A stretch of DNA of 64,000 nt. Source: Clostridium estertheticum subsp. estertheticum (GTDB lineage: Bacteria; Bacillota; Clostridia; Clostridiales; Clostridiaceae). The stretch is taken from contig NZ_CP015756.1 of the NCBI RefSeq assembly GCF_001877035.1, forward strand, positions 4,021,001 through 4,085,000. The letters are read 5' to 3'. The notes below the pieces were generated by a model, which made no database searches, was not told the DNA's origin, and was given only the letters and a program-made list of their open reading frames with translations. The translations under genes and the position numbers were made by a program. Shown one piece after another: positions 45,794 through 56,097 of this stretch (the first letter of the stretch is position 1; every line of letters starts with the position of its first letter).

Positions 45794-46848
45794 TATTTAT
45801 TTTGGTACATATTATCATAATAATTCTGGTACTCACCTGACGTGATATTATCCATCCACTCTTTATTGTCTAAATTCCATTGTATCGTCTTTTTTATTCC
45901 TACTTCAAAAGTAGTTTCAGGATACCATCCAAGCTCTTCTTTTATCTTAGTTGGATCTATTCCATATCTTTTGTCATGGCCTAATCTATCTTCAACATAA
46001 CTTATTAATTTTTCTGTTATTTCTTTATCTACATTTTCGTTTAAATAACTTATAATGGTTTTAACTATTTGTATATTAGCTCTCTCATTGTGTCCACCTA
46101 TATTATAAACTTCACCTAATCTTCCACCGTTAATAACCATGTCTATTGCTTTGCAATGGTCTTCTACATATAACCAATCTCTTATGTTCATTCCATCACC
46201 GTATACTGGTAGATTCTTATGATTTAAGCAGTTGTTTATTAGTAGTGGTATTAATTTTTCTGGGAATTGGTATGGCCCATAATTGTTTGAACACCTAGTC
46301 GTATTTACAGGCATTTTATACGTATCAAAATATGCCTTTACCATTAGATCTGCACCAGTTTTACTTGAAGAGTAAGGACTGTGTGGATCAAGTGGTGTAG
46401 TTTCAAGAAAGAATCCTGTATCCCCAAGTGACCCGTACACTTCATCAGTGGATACTTGCATAAACTTTTTACCTTCTTTAAAACCACCGGATATTTCCCA
46501 GGAATTTTTAGCAACATTTAAAATATTTACTGTACCTAAGACATTTGTTTTAACAAATATTTCTGGCTCTTTTATACTTCTATCTACATGTGATTCTGCT
46601 GCAAAGTTTACAACATAATCAATATCGTTATCAAAGAACAATTTCTCTGCGAGTTCTTTATCGCATATATCTCCGCAAACAAAAGTATAATTAGAATTAG
46701 TTTCTACATCTTTTAAATTCTCTAAATTTCCTGCATAAGTTAATTTGTCTAGATTTATGATTTTTATATCTGAATATTTATTTAACATGTAATGAATGAA
46801 ATTTGCGCCTATAAACCCAGCTCCACCTGTTACTAAATAAGTTTTCAT
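45793..46848 (-). CDS. rfbB: dTDP-glucose 4,6-dehydratase
   Basis: 351 residues. Rossmann motif TGGAGFIGANF (about 7-17), STDEVYG, and YSSSKTGAD (catalytic Tyr and Lys) identify RmlB, which converts dTDP-glucose to dTDP-4-keto-6-deoxyglucose. This is the branch point for the VioA-like aminotransferase and RmlC encoded upstream in the operon. It is the last gene of the polysaccharide cluster, two bases after rmlC. Confidence 0.95.
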   Translation of the reverse strand: MKTYLVTGGAGFIGANFIHYMLNKYSDIKIINLDKLTYAGNLENLKDVETNSNYTFVCGDICDKELAEKLFFDNDIDYVVNFAAESHVDRSIKEPEIFVKTNVLGTVNILNVAKNSWEISGGFKEGKKFMQVSTDEVYGSLGDTGFFLETTPLDPHSPYSSSKTGADLMVKAYFDTYKMPVNTTRCSNNYGPYQFPEKLIPLLINNCLNHKNLPVYGDGMNIRDWLYVEDHCKAIDMVINGGRLGEVYNIGGHNERANIQIVKTIISYLNENVDKEITEKLISYVEDRLGHDKRYGIDPTKIKEELGWYPETTFEVGIKKTIQWNLDNKEWMDNITSGEYQNYYDNMYQNK

Positions 46849-46850
46849 AT

Positions 46851-47420
46851 TTAATTACTCCCCTTATATTCAAATGATATTTCTAAATCTTTTAGTCTTT
46901 TTTGTATTTTATCCTTATCTGATAATAAAATTTCCTCTATGCCATCCAGTGGCCACTTTATAGCTATATCTTTATCATTCCATAATACTCCACTATCATA
47001 TTCTGGTGCATAGTAATCTGTGCATTTATAATTAAATACAGCCTCATCTGAAAGGACTAAAAAACCATGAGCAAATCCTTCTGGAACATAAAATTGCTTT
47101 TTGTTTTCGTCTGTAAGGATAACTCCTTCCCATTTTCCAAAAGTTGCTGAACCTATTCTTAAATCTACTGCTACATCAAAGACTTGTCCCTTTGTAACTC
47201 GGACTAATTTACCTTGAGTATGTTTAGTTTGAAAATGAAGTCCCCTGAGTACACCTTTTTTAGACTTTGATTCATTATCTTGAACAAATTCCATTTTAAG
47301 CCCAGCCTCAAAAAAATCATTTTTATTGTAGGTCTCCATAAAATATCCTCTGTTGTCCCCAAAAACTTTAGGTTCAATTATATAAACACCGTCTATTTTA
47401 GTTTCCATAAAATTAAACAA
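46851..47420 (-). CDS. rfbC: dTDP-4-dehydrorhamnose 3,5-epimerase
   Basis: 189 residues from TTG 47420, chosen because GGGGG lies eight bases upstream; the ATG five codons earlier overlaps that site, and an internal ATG four codons later would also give a normal RmlC start. VFGDNRGYFMETYNK, GVLRGLHFQ (catalytic His), VFDVAVDLR and VPEGFAHGF are diagnostic of the cupin RmlC. It makes dTDP-4-keto-rhamnose. No RmlD reductase is in the window. Confidence 0.92.
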   Translation of the reverse strand: MFNFMETKIDGVYIIEPKVFGDNRGYFMETYNKNDFFEAGLKMEFVQDNESKSKKGVLRGLHFQTKHTQGKLVRVTKGQVFDVAVDLRIGSATFGKWEGVILTDENKKQFYVPEGFAHGFLVLSDEAVFNYKCTDYYAPEYDSGVLWNDKDIAIKWPLDGIEEILLSDKDKIQKRLKDLEISFEYKGSN

Positions 47421-47438
47421 ATCTAACGCCCCCATTAA

Positions 47439-48341
47439 TTATTCTATTACAGCTGCTGCTTCTAAATTAGCTTTATTATAATCATCAACAATCTGCACTA
47501 GATACTTACCATATTCTGATTTCATTAAAGGCTCTGCTAATTTTAAAAGTTGCTCTCTGTTTATAAAACCGGTTTTATAAGCTATCTCTTCTATACAAGC
47601 TACATATAAACCTTGCCTAGTTTGTATTGCTTCAACAAAGTTCGCTGCATCTAGAAGCCCTCTATGAGTTCCTGTATCAAGCCATGCCATTCCTCTACCA
47701 AATAGCTCAACTTTTAGTTTACCTAGCCTTAAATATTCATTATTTACAGCTGTTATTTCTATTTCGCCTCTAGCTGAAGGTTTAACATTTTTCGCTATTT
47801 CTATTACATTGTTATCATAGAAATAAAGACCAGGAACTGCATAATTAGATTTAGGTTTTAAAGGTTTTTCCTCTATAGATACTACATTATTATTCTCATC
47901 AAATTCAACAACACCAAATTCAGTCGGATTGCTTACATGGTACCCAAAAATAGTAGCTCCTTCTCTTTCTGATGCTCTTTTTAATCTTTGGGTAAAACCA
48001 TAACCATGGAAAATATTATCTCCGAGTACTAAAGCTACCTTATCGCTGCCTATAAAGTCTTCTCCAATTATAAATGCATCTGCCAGTCCTCTTGGTTCTT
48101 CTTGAACAGCATACTGTAATTTAAGTCCTATATCACTCCCATCACCTAGTAACTCTTCAAATGTAACTACATCTCTAGGAGTTGAAATAATTAATATTTC
48201 CTTTATACCTGCAAGCATTAATACTGATAACGGATAATATATCATTGGCTTATCATATATTGGAAGTATTTGTTTTGATACTGCTTTTGTTACTGGGTAA
48301 AGCCTTGTGCCCGAACCTCCAGCTAAAATAATCCCTTTCAT
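47439..48341 (-). CDS. rfbA: Glucose-1-phosphate thymidylyltransferase
   Basis: 300 residues. [18 protein letters not shown] (nucleotide-binding loop at 6-16), [16 protein letters not shown] and [10 protein letters not shown] mark RmlA. It makes dTDP-glucose for RmlB. The C-terminus ends [12 protein letters not shown], a tail that is echoed at the end of the VioA-like protein upstream. An AAGGAGG site precedes the ATG. Confidence 0.95.
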   Translation of the reverse strand: MKGIILAGGSGTRLYPVTKAVSKQILPIYDKPMIYYPLSVLMLAGIKEILIISTPRDVVTFEELLGDGSDIGLKLQYAVQEEPRGLADAFIIGEDFIGSDKVALVLGDNIFHGYGFTQRLKRASEREGATIFGYHVSNPTEFGVVEFDENNNVVSIEEKPLKPKSNYAVPGLYFYDNNVIEIAKNVKPSARGEIEITAVNNEYLRLGKLKVELFGRGMAWLDTGTHRGLLDAANFVEAIQTRQGLYVACIEEIAYKTGFINREQLLKLAEPLMKSEYGKYLVQIVDDYNKANLEAAAVIE

Positions 48342-48446
48342 GATTTGCCTCCTTAGAAATTAGCTTTTCCATATTATTCATTAAAATCTAACTTTTTATT
48401 AATATTTTTAATTTATACCACTTAGGTTCTACGTTTTTACCAAAAA

Positions 48447-49598
48447 TTAAATCCTCGATAATGAAGCCGCAGCTTCTAAATTAGATTCATTACTGGCCCT
48501 ATTATAATTTAAAATAATGTCACAAATTCTATCAACATCTTCTAAAGCCAAATCAGCATAAAGAGGCAACGTAAGTACACGTTCCGCTATATATTTTGCA
48601 ATAGGTGTTTTTTCTACATCAAATCTACCTTTATAACACTCAAAACTACTAGTGAGTGGGTAGAAATATTTACGAGCAAAGATATTTTCAGCCTTTAGTT
48701 TCTCTGATATCTCATCACGGTTTAGCTTATATCCATCAAATACTACTGGAAAGTAAGCATAGTTGCTATTCACTCCCGTTTGAGGCCTAACTAACTTAAT
48801 ACCTTTAATACTCCCTAATCTTTCAACGTATCTTTCTACTACAGCTTTTCGTTTTTCTATCTCTCCATCAATATGACGAAGATTACAAATACCCATTGCA
48901 GCTTGAAATTCATTCATTTTAGCATTTCCACCAACATATTCAACAGACTCTGGACCTGTAATCCCAAAATTCTTTATGTCATATAATATTTCAGCCAATT
49001 TTTCACCTTTATAAACTACCGCTCCACCTTCAATAGTATTAAATACCTTTGTAGCATGGAAACTGAACATAGAAGCATCTCCAAAGTTTGCAATACTTAC
49101 ACCATCTACTGTCACACCAAAAGCATGAGCTGCATCATAAATAATCTTTAAGTCATACTTCCTTGCTATTCTTTCAATTTCTTTAACATTGCAGATGTTT
49201 CCATATACATGAACAGGGACAATAGCACATGTTTTATCTGTTATCAAACTTTCTAACTTATCCACATCTATTGTATAATCATCAGAATTTATATCACAAA
49301 ACACTGGTTCTAAACCATTCCTTACTATTGCATGGGTTGTAGATGCAAATGTGAACGGAGTTGTGATAACTTCTCCAGTAAGATTAAGTGCGGCTATTGT
49401 GCACTCTAATGCAAGGTGACCATTAGTAAAAAGCGTAATATTCGGTATATTTAAATACTTCAATAATGTAGCTTCAAATTGTTTATGTTTTGCACCCATG
49501 TTAGTTAGCCAATGACTTTCCCATAGGTCTTTAATTTCTTCTGTATATTCCTCAAAGTCTGGCATTGAGGATCGGGTTACTTGAATTGGTTTATTCAT
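48447..49598 (-). CDS. VioA-like dTDP-4-keto-6-deoxyglucose aminotransferase (DegT/DnrJ)
   Basis: 383 residues, PLP-dependent DegT/DnrJ/EryC1 fold. The Schiff-base Lys lies in FSFHATKVFNTIEGG (about 176-190), with GNICNVKEIE and DAAHAFG before it. WESHWLTNMGAKHKQFE and VITTPFTFASTTHAI near the N-terminus resemble VioA, which makes dTDP-4-amino-4,6-dideoxyglucose. It ends SNLEAAASLSRI, partly like RmlA. It overlaps or abuts the acetyltransferase before it. The sugar stereochemistry cannot be read from sequence. Confidence 0.82.
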   Translation of the reverse strand: MNKPIQVTRSSMPDFEEYTEEIKDLWESHWLTNMGAKHKQFEATLLKYLNIPNITLFTNGHLALECTIAALNLTGEVITTPFTFASTTHAIVRNGLEPVFCDINSDDYTIDVDKLESLITDKTCAIVPVHVYGNICNVKEIERIARKYDLKIIYDAAHAFGVTVDGVSIANFGDASMFSFHATKVFNTIEGGAVVYKGEKLAEILYDIKNFGITGPESVEYVGGNAKMNEFQAAMGICNLRHIDGEIEKRKAVVERYVERLGSIKGIKLVRPQTGVNSNYAYFPVVFDGYKLNRDEISEKLKAENIFARKYFYPLTSSFECYKGRFDVEKTPIAKYIAERVLTLPLYADLALEDVDRICDIILNYNRASNESNLEAAASLSRI

Positions 49599-49599
49599 T

Positions 49600-50259
49600 T
49601 CAGACCTCCTTAAAATATTTTATAGGTTTTGCTGGACCACCAACTGCTGTGCAATTTGAAGGAAGATCTTTAACAACCACCGCGCCGGCTCCAACTATTG
49701 TATTGCATCCAATTTGTGTATGCTGAATTATTTGGGATCCCGTTCCTATTTCCGAGCAATTTCCTATTTGTACATACCCCGAAACATTAACACTAGGGTT
49801 TAATGTAACAAACTTATTCAAAACAGCATCATGACCTACTGTACAATTTAAATTGACTATTAAAAAATCACCTAGCCTTATGTTTACTGTTAAAGTTGAA
49901 CCACCACAGATTATACACCCTTGCCCAAAACTAACTAATCTAGATACTCTTGCATCTTTTGAAATAATATTAGGGAATTTTAAATTTTTATTATTCTGTA
50001 ATTTTTTAATTACACTTTGTCTATCCTTAGAATTACCTATGCAACAAACGACAGATAGCTCCTTGCCATATTCAATAAGCCAATCTGTATTTCCTACTAT
50101 AGGAAAACCATTTACAACCTTCCCCTTAAAATTTGGAGTATCATCTACAAATCCTAATATATTCCATGTTTCAATATCAGAATTATTTTCTTCGAGTAGC
50201 CACATAACCTCACGACCAAATCCACCTGCTCCAAAAATAACTATGTCTTTTTTTACCAT
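49600..50259 (-). CDS. PglD/NeuD-type sugar O/N-acetyltransferase (VioB-like)
   Basis: 219 residues from ATG 50259 (AGGAG site nine bases upstream). A short Rossmann-like N-terminal part (VIFGAGGFGREVMWLLEE) precedes a left-handed beta-helix with hexapeptide repeats and the catalytic His in NCTVGHDAVL (about 140). It directly precedes the VioA-like aminotransferase, so N-acetylation of a dTDP-4-amino sugar is the likely job. Confidence 0.85.
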   Translation of the reverse strand: MVKKDIVIFGAGGFGREVMWLLEENNSDIETWNILGFVDDTPNFKGKVVNGFPIVGNTDWLIEYGKELSVVCCIGNSKDRQSVIKKLQNNKNLKFPNIISKDARVSRLVSFGQGCIICGGSTLTVNIRLGDFLIVNLNCTVGHDAVLNKFVTLNPSVNVSGYVQIGNCSEIGTGSQIIQHTQIGCNTIVGAGAVVVKDLPSNCTAVGGPAKPIKYFKEV

Positions 50260-50527
50260 TATAATCATCTCCTAATGCAACTACATAATATTGTTACTAA
50301 TCAATCGATATTAAGAATTAAGCTACTATTAACTTTTTTATTTGAATAGTTTCGGATTAGCATATACTTGCTTTTACAAGTCTAAAACATTTTCGCTTTA
50401 TTACTTTCTAATCGAATGATTACATCCAATAGGACTTGGGATTAGATTGATATATTTACTTTACAACTTTTCAGTACACTTAATATAAAACTTACTAATC
50501 CCATTTAAATCTCTATAGGAGTAAACA

Positions 50528-52006
50528 CTATTCAACTTTGCCCATGACATTTGCATTTCTCCCCTTTAAATCTCTTATTGTATTAATGAGATATTGTAAA
50601 CATTCCAGCTTAAATATCCTTGCCATTCCTACATATATAACGCCTCCGACACATACCTGACTTGTTAAAGTCAACCCTGCTGTCATATGAATCCATTTAA
50701 AATTATATACCACTACACCCATTACTAAAGATAATAATAATGATGGCATAATGTCTTTCCACTGCTCTTTATAGCTATAATTAAGCAACTTTAAATTTGG
50801 ATAAGCGTTTATAAACGTAGAAATTATTCCAGTAACAAACATCCCTATAGCTATTGCATACACACCATGAAAAATAGTCACTCCCAAAATAGCAACACCC
50901 GCTATTTTTTTTATAATTTCTAATTTCAAGAAAATATCGCTACGTCCTAAAGCATTAATTGCCTGTAAGTTTGCCGTATGTATAGGATATAAAGCATAAG
51001 ATGCACAAGCAATTTGCAAAAAAGGAACGCAAGGTAGCCATTTAGCTGTTAGTAACATTTTAACTAAAGGTTCCGCAATAACAGCTAGTCCTACCATCAT
51101 TGGGAATAGTATAAACGAACTTGTAATAATTGAGCGTCTCACCATATCTTTAACTCTTTTACTATTATCTTGCTCTAAGGCTAAAGCCGGAAGCATTACT
51201 GATTGTATTGAACCATCAATATTTGTCACAACAATCTGAGGAAACTGATCCCCTCTATTAAAAAATCCTAACATAGTTGGATTATACATTTTCCCAATAA
51301 TAAGACTGCATAAATTCATATAAAGGGTATCAATTAACGATGAAACTAACAGTTTCCAACCAAATGAAAATAAACCTTTAACTCTTTCGAAAGAAAACAT
51401 TAATTTAGGTCTCCATTTTACTGTAAACCAAAGAATTACAGTGATCATAAATTGATTTGTTAACTGTTGGGCTACTAGCGCCCATACACCATACCCTTTA
51501 TATGCCAATGTTACACCAATCGTTCCGGACACTAATATTGCACCCAAACTACTAAAAAAAAGTTTCTTGAATTGCATCTTTTTAGCTATGACTGCATTCT
51601 GTATTGAATTAAACGCTCCAAAAAACAACGTAATTGATAATACTCTAATTACCTGAACAAGCTGTGGCACATAATAAAAAGCAGCTATATACGGTGCTGC
51701 AAAGAAAAGAAGTACATATAGTAAACTAGCAACAAATAAGCTTAAATAGAATACCGATGAAAAGTCAACTTCATTTGCATCTTTCTTTTGAATAAGTGCT
51801 GTATTAAAACCACTCTGAACAAATACATTCGCTATAGTAATAAATATTGCTATAAGTGCTATTATGCCGTAATCATTAGGTACAAGAAGACGTGCTAGTA
51901 CTATTTGTAATATAAACTGTATTCCTTGAGTTCCTCCACGCTCCATTAGTTTCCACAATAGTCCTATAAGTATATTATTCTTTAAATTTTTACTTTTCTC
52001 GCTCAT
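50528..52006 (-). CDS. Wzx-type polysaccharide flippase
   Basis: 492 residues from ATG 52006 (an upstream TTG gives seven more residues; no ribosome-binding site is strong). About twelve to fourteen transmembrane helices in the MATE/oligosaccharide-flippase arrangement (KLMERGGTQGIQFILQIVLARLLVPNDYGIIAL; FNRGDQFPQIV). It flips the undecaprenyl-linked repeat unit across the membrane for the Wzy-like polymerase encoded three genes upstream. The intergenic 268 bases before the acetyltransferase hold no gene. Confidence 0.88.
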   Translation of the reverse strand: MSEKSKNLKNNILIGLLWKLMERGGTQGIQFILQIVLARLLVPNDYGIIALIAIFITIANVFVQSGFNTALIQKKDANEVDFSSVFYLSLFVASLLYVLLFFAAPYIAAFYYVPQLVQVIRVLSITLFFGAFNSIQNAVIAKKMQFKKLFFSSLGAILVSGTIGVTLAYKGYGVWALVAQQLTNQFMITVILWFTVKWRPKLMFSFERVKGLFSFGWKLLVSSLIDTLYMNLCSLIIGKMYNPTMLGFFNRGDQFPQIVVTNIDGSIQSVMLPALALEQDNSKRVKDMVRRSIITSSFILFPMMVGLAVIAEPLVKMLLTAKWLPCVPFLQIACASYALYPIHTANLQAINALGRSDIFLKLEIIKKIAGVAILGVTIFHGVYAIAIGMFVTGIISTFINAYPNLKLLNYSYKEQWKDIMPSLLLSLVMGVVVYNFKWIHMTAGLTLTSQVCVGGVIYVGMARIFKLECLQYLINTIRDLKGRNANVMGKVE

Positions 52007-52010
52007 AACA

Positions 52011-53135
52011 TCAATCACATCTCTCAAAATTCTGGTGATATTTTATGTACTTTAAAGATTTGTACCACATCTTTTTAATAGATTCTTCGTCTAAAACTGT
52101 TTCCGAAAACTTCTTTCCACATAATGGGTTTTCAATTGGTTTACAAAACTCATCAAAACTGCAATGCTTTATTTCACTAATACCACACACTTCAATATTT
52201 TCCAAATCTAAACCTTGATATAAAATACCCCTATCACTTAAATACAGTTTTTTCCCAAAATAAAGTAACAAATAAATATTAGCCAATGCAGTCTGATGCT
52301 TAACATCGAAAACAGCTATATCCATCTCACTAACAAATTTTATATAGTCGCAGTACCCCAATTTAGTTCTCATAATATTAACCTTATTCCCGAAATTTTC
52401 TTTTGCATACTTTTCTAATCCATCCATATATAAATCATCACCATATATAAATGGGATATAAATTTTTATATTTTCATTTTTAAATTTTAATAAGCTATCC
52501 AAAACACTTTTATGATTCAAAAAAGGGAACCCAGAATGCCCAATCATAATGTTAATACTCTTTTTCACTCCTTTAACATATGGATTTGAATATTTTTTTA
52601 CTTCATTCATCGTATATCCTAAAGGATATGGCATACGATATATATATGGTAAATCACCAAATAATTTTTTAACTTCAAGACTATCATATTTATAGCCAAT
52701 ACCTATTCCAATAAAATCTCTAACTTTTTTTTTCATAATATGTAAATTTAATTTCTTGTCCAAATATTTAAATATATTTTTATCTTGATTTAAATAAGGA
52801 ACTCTGTTGTACAAATCATGTCCCCATACACACCAAACTATTTTATGGCATAAACCTTTATTTAAGAATATAAGCCGAAATGTACGTAGGTAAAATGAAT
52901 GTATAAACACTATATCATATTCTTTATACATCGATTTTAAATCGGTAAGTCCTCTTTTTAAAATATTAGAATTATATTTCACATTATTACGCTCTTGAAA
53001 ATGGGTATATGGTTCTTTGCAAGCGAAAATAAAATAATTGCTTATGTTTAAGTCTTTTTTAAAACTTTGAAAAAGTTCAAGTATATTACTATTATGTATA
53101 GTAGATTCATGTGCCATTATGTGTAAATATTTCAT
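52011..53135 (-). CDS. Glycosyltransferase related to WecF (Fuc4NAc transferase family)
   Basis: 374 residues. KYLHIMAHESTIHNSNILELFQSF, YDIVFIHSFYLRTF, CVWGHDLYN and the central NIMIGHSGFPFLNHKSVLDSLLKF match the layout of WecF/GT56 proteins, which add dTDP-Fuc4NAc to a lipid-linked oligosaccharide. This fits a locus that makes a dTDP-4-acetamido-4,6-dideoxyhexose. A GAGGAG site precedes the ATG. Soluble, membrane-associated inside. Confidence 0.75.
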   Translation of the reverse strand: MKYLHIMAHESTIHNSNILELFQSFKKDLNISNYFIFACKEPYTHFQERNNVKYNSNILKRGLTDLKSMYKEYDIVFIHSFYLRTFRLIFLNKGLCHKIVWCVWGHDLYNRVPYLNQDKNIFKYLDKKLNLHIMKKKVRDFIGIGIGYKYDSLEVKKLFGDLPYIYRMPYPLGYTMNEVKKYSNPYVKGVKKSINIMIGHSGFPFLNHKSVLDSLLKFKNENIKIYIPFIYGDDLYMDGLEKYAKENFGNKVNIMRTKLGYCDYIKFVSEMDIAVFDVKHQTALANIYLLLYFGKKLYLSDRGILYQGLDLENIEVCGISEIKHCSFDEFCKPIENPLCGKKFSETVLDEESIKKMWYKSLKYIKYHQNFERCD

Positions 53136-53705
53136 AATTAATCTCCTCGATTAAAATTGATTGTATAAGCAATCTTTATTTTATTTGTAGAATTATTCCT
53201 TTATGAGTGTATTTCTTACCTGAAGATTCTCTCAGAATTTTCATTGGAATACCTTGAAAATTACAAGATATATAAACACAAATTCATTACACTTACCGTG
53301 AGTTTACCCCTAATAACTATTTTAATGTGACTTTATCTACTTAAGCTCTGTTCCTCACTTAAAAAAACATTTTCTCCATGCCACGAAAATGGCAAAAGTT
53401 GACCCAACATTCACAACAGCATTTACTAGAAAAACTTTTTGAATAGCTGAATTTAAGATTTATCATATCATAATCAAACCGTTTTTATCTATCATCATTC
53501 TATAAAAAAGATATAGTCTAAATTTAAAATATTTATTTTCGCTTTTTTTATTTTTTAAAAATAAGATCTTTGACTTTGGTAATCTAGCGATATATGAATC
53601 AATGTTTTATTTCTTTAAGGTATCCTTTTATTTTTCAATATATATTCTAACTCCAAATAACTCCTACATAAATTTTTCATAGGTGATTTTACTGTCCTAT
53701 TATAC
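53136..53705. other. 570-bp intergenic gap inside the polysaccharide locus
   Basis: AT-rich, no convincing open frame, ribosome-binding site or strong hairpin found. A short GC-richer patch (about 53378-53400, GCCACGAAAATGGC) is a small inverted repeat. The gap may be a scar of a lost gene. Confidence 0.4.
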
Positions 53706-54815
53706 TTATTTTCCGCCTATTTCAAATATTTTTTTTGTAATTCTTTCCGATACACTTTCCCACGAATATTTATTTATATATTCTTCTCTTCTTTTAATTA
53801 CGTTGCTTTTTATATTGTCATTGTTAAGCAACTCATACATTCTTGATGCTAAAATTTCTTTATCGTCATCCTCAATTAAATACCCTGTTTCTCCATTCTG
53901 AATAAACTCCTTCATTTCAAAGCAATTTCTCCCTATGCAAGGTAACCCATATACTAAAGCCTCTATAAATACCAATCCATAAGCCTCAAACCTTGACGGC
54001 ATGCAAAATATATCACACTTATTAAAGTAATCACTTAATTGATTTGGTGATAAATCCCCCAAAATAATAACATTCTTCTCTGCATTTATTAAATTAGGAT
54101 CAACACCAGCAATATATAGCTCTGCATTTGTTAAATACTTTTCCTTTAAGATATGGAAAGCTTCAATAACCAAATCGCCCCCCTTTCGATAAAAATCCCT
54201 TCCAACAAATAAAATTTTATTATTTGTTTTCACCTCGGGATGTATTCTGTCTATATCGAGATTAATGCCCCCACCAACCGAACAAACTTTTTCTTTAGGT
54301 AACCCACTATAATTTATAAGATTTTCTTCTAACCATTTTCCCATTGTAAATACACACTTCGCATTATTTAGCATGGCATTCTGTATGACCCCCCTCTTTA
54401 TCAAATCCTTAGTTGGCACATTATCAAAATTAACATGACCAAATAATCGTGGTTTATTTTCCCTTAAATATATAAGTGCATCTACCGATATATCCATGTA
54501 ATAATATGCATTATTACATATACCAAAATCACCAACTATAAGTTTATGATCAGATTTGTCTCCCCTAAGTAAAGAGTTTAATTTCTTTTGCTTGCAAATT
54601 ATAGTAAGTTTTCTAAACGGATTATTTGTTTTAATTTTACCATCAATAATTCTAATATTGCAGACAGTTAATAAAATCATTTGCCACTTTTTGAAAGTCA
54701 TATCGCATTCTGTAACCTCATTATTCTTGCTTATAGCCTTGAAAAGTGAATATGTTGTACCTGACCATGTTTTTTGATTATTATTATTCCACTCGCAAAC
54801 ATATGTTATCCTCAT
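53706..54815 (-). CDS. Glycosyltransferase family 4 protein
   Basis: 369 residues, GT-B fold. The C-terminal donor domain carries NNKILFVGRDFYRKGGDLVIEAF, IILGDLSPNQLSDYFNKCDIFCMPSRFEAYGLVFIEALVYGLPCIG (GPGTF/EX7E motif, about 260-300). The N-terminal acceptor domain is divergent. An AGGAGG site precedes the ATG. Adds one sugar of the repeat unit; donor and linkage unknown. About 160 bases separate it from the polymerase gene. Confidence 0.88.
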   Translation of the reverse strand: MRITYVCEWNNNNQKTWSGTTYSLFKAISKNNEVTECDMTFKKWQMILLTVCNIRIIDGKIKTNNPFRKLTIICKQKKLNSLLRGDKSDHKLIVGDFGICNNAYYYMDISVDALIYLRENKPRLFGHVNFDNVPTKDLIKRGVIQNAMLNNAKCVFTMGKWLEENLINYSGLPKEKVCSVGGGINLDIDRIHPEVKTNNKILFVGRDFYRKGGDLVIEAFHILKEKYLTNAELYIAGVDPNLINAEKNVIILGDLSPNQLSDYFNKCDIFCMPSRFEAYGLVFIEALVYGLPCIGRNCFEMKEFIQNGETGYLIEDDDKEILASRMYELLNNDNIKSNVIKRREEYINKYSWESVSERITKKIFEIGGK

Positions 54816-54975
54816 AACTTTTTCAACCTCCTACCATGTTTGATATAATTAATTAATCTTATTAAAGCGCATTTAGACAATAACCATGAATATTATTAAA
54901 AATAAATAGTTTTGCGAAAAAATTCTCCCGTTATTTCACCACTATGTTCTTTTTACATTATTCTATATATAATAT

Positions 54976-56097
54976 TTACTCCTTAATAACATTAACAGAT
55001 AAGGTGTTATTCTTTTTAACTAAGTCCTCACCAACTATTAAAGCATTCGCCATTAAAAATGAAAATATTATTCTAAAATCTCCCGACACAACATTAAACA
55101 TTAACACTATTATAAAATATATAAATAAAACGGCACTCATTTCAACTGATTCCCTATAACCTATAATTGCCCTTATAGGTTTAATGAAAGGCATCATAAT
55201 CAATATAAATCCTATTGATCCCCAATTAACCCATACATCTAAAAAATAGTTATGTACTGCAATATTGCTTTGGAAAGGAATTCGTAAAATTTCATATGAA
55301 TACCTTGCGAAATTTACTGGTCCTACTCCAAATATTAAATTTGTCTTAATAATTTCTATTGCTGCATTTAATAAGTTAGTCCGTTCTATATTTGAAGCTG
55401 TAACCTGCGATAACTCTCGTGACATAACATTCACAAATAATAACAATAGTATAAATATTGCAACATATTTGAAGCAAGTAATTATTAATTTATACTTTCT
55501 TTCTATATTCTTATTATTATTACCTACATAAAGTATATAAATATAAACAACACAACTTGTAACTATAGACGTTCTACTCATACAATATATAGATACTAGC
55601 AATCCAATTATTAACAGAATTTTGTAATGTGATTTAATTTTTTTTATCTGCATTAAAAGCAATAGTGGAAGCAAAAAATTTGCAACATGTAAAGTGCTAG
55701 TACTAAACATACTAAGCAACCAATATTTATTGTTCATATTGATCAAAAAAGCTTTTACTAAAAAATCTGATATCGCAAATCCTATTAAAAACACATAAAA
55801 TTTTTGTCTGTTATCTTTTAATTTCAAATAAGAAAAAACTGTTAAAATAAATATACACATATACTTTGCTGCGCTTTTAAATATATCACCATAATAAATA
55901 ATATCCACATAATAAAATAAGAATGTATATATAATAAACATAACCATAATTATAGAATACATTCCTAATGCTTTCGTTATCACAACTTTTTTCGTTATCA
56001 TTTTATATATACCATATAAAATAAAAGCAATTTCACCTAAAGTAATATAACTGATATTTATTTGATTTAATAGTCCTATAACAATTCCTAGAATCAC
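54976..56097 (-). CDS. Wzy-type O-antigen polymerase/ligase-like membrane protein
   Basis: 373 residues, about ten transmembrane helices with a central extracytoplasmic loop: RTNLLNAAIEIIKTNLIFGVGPVNFARYSYE (about 240-270), then AVHNYFLDVWVNWGSIGFILI. This is the Wzy_C signature (GVGP and HN). It polymerises repeat units outside the membrane. The GTG start follows GAGGTGATGAA and overlaps the preceding gene by four bases. Confidence 0.85.
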   Translation of the reverse strand: MILGIVIGLLNQINISYITLGEIAFILYGIYKMITKKVVITKALGMYSIIMVMFIIYTFLFYYVDIIYYGDIFKSAAKYMCIFILTVFSYLKLKDNRQKFYVFLIGFAISDFLVKAFLINMNNKYWLLSMFSTSTLHVANFLLPLLLLMQIKKIKSHYKILLIIGLLVSIYCMSRTSIVTSCVVYIYILYVGNNNKNIERKYKLIITCFKYVAIFILLLLFVNVMSRELSQVTASNIERTNLLNAAIEIIKTNLIFGVGPVNFARYSYEILRIPFQSNIAVHNYFLDVWVNWGSIGFILIMMPFIKPIRAIIGYRESVEMSAVLFIYFIIVLMFNVVSGDFRIIFSFLMANALIVGEDLVKKNNTLSVNVIKE

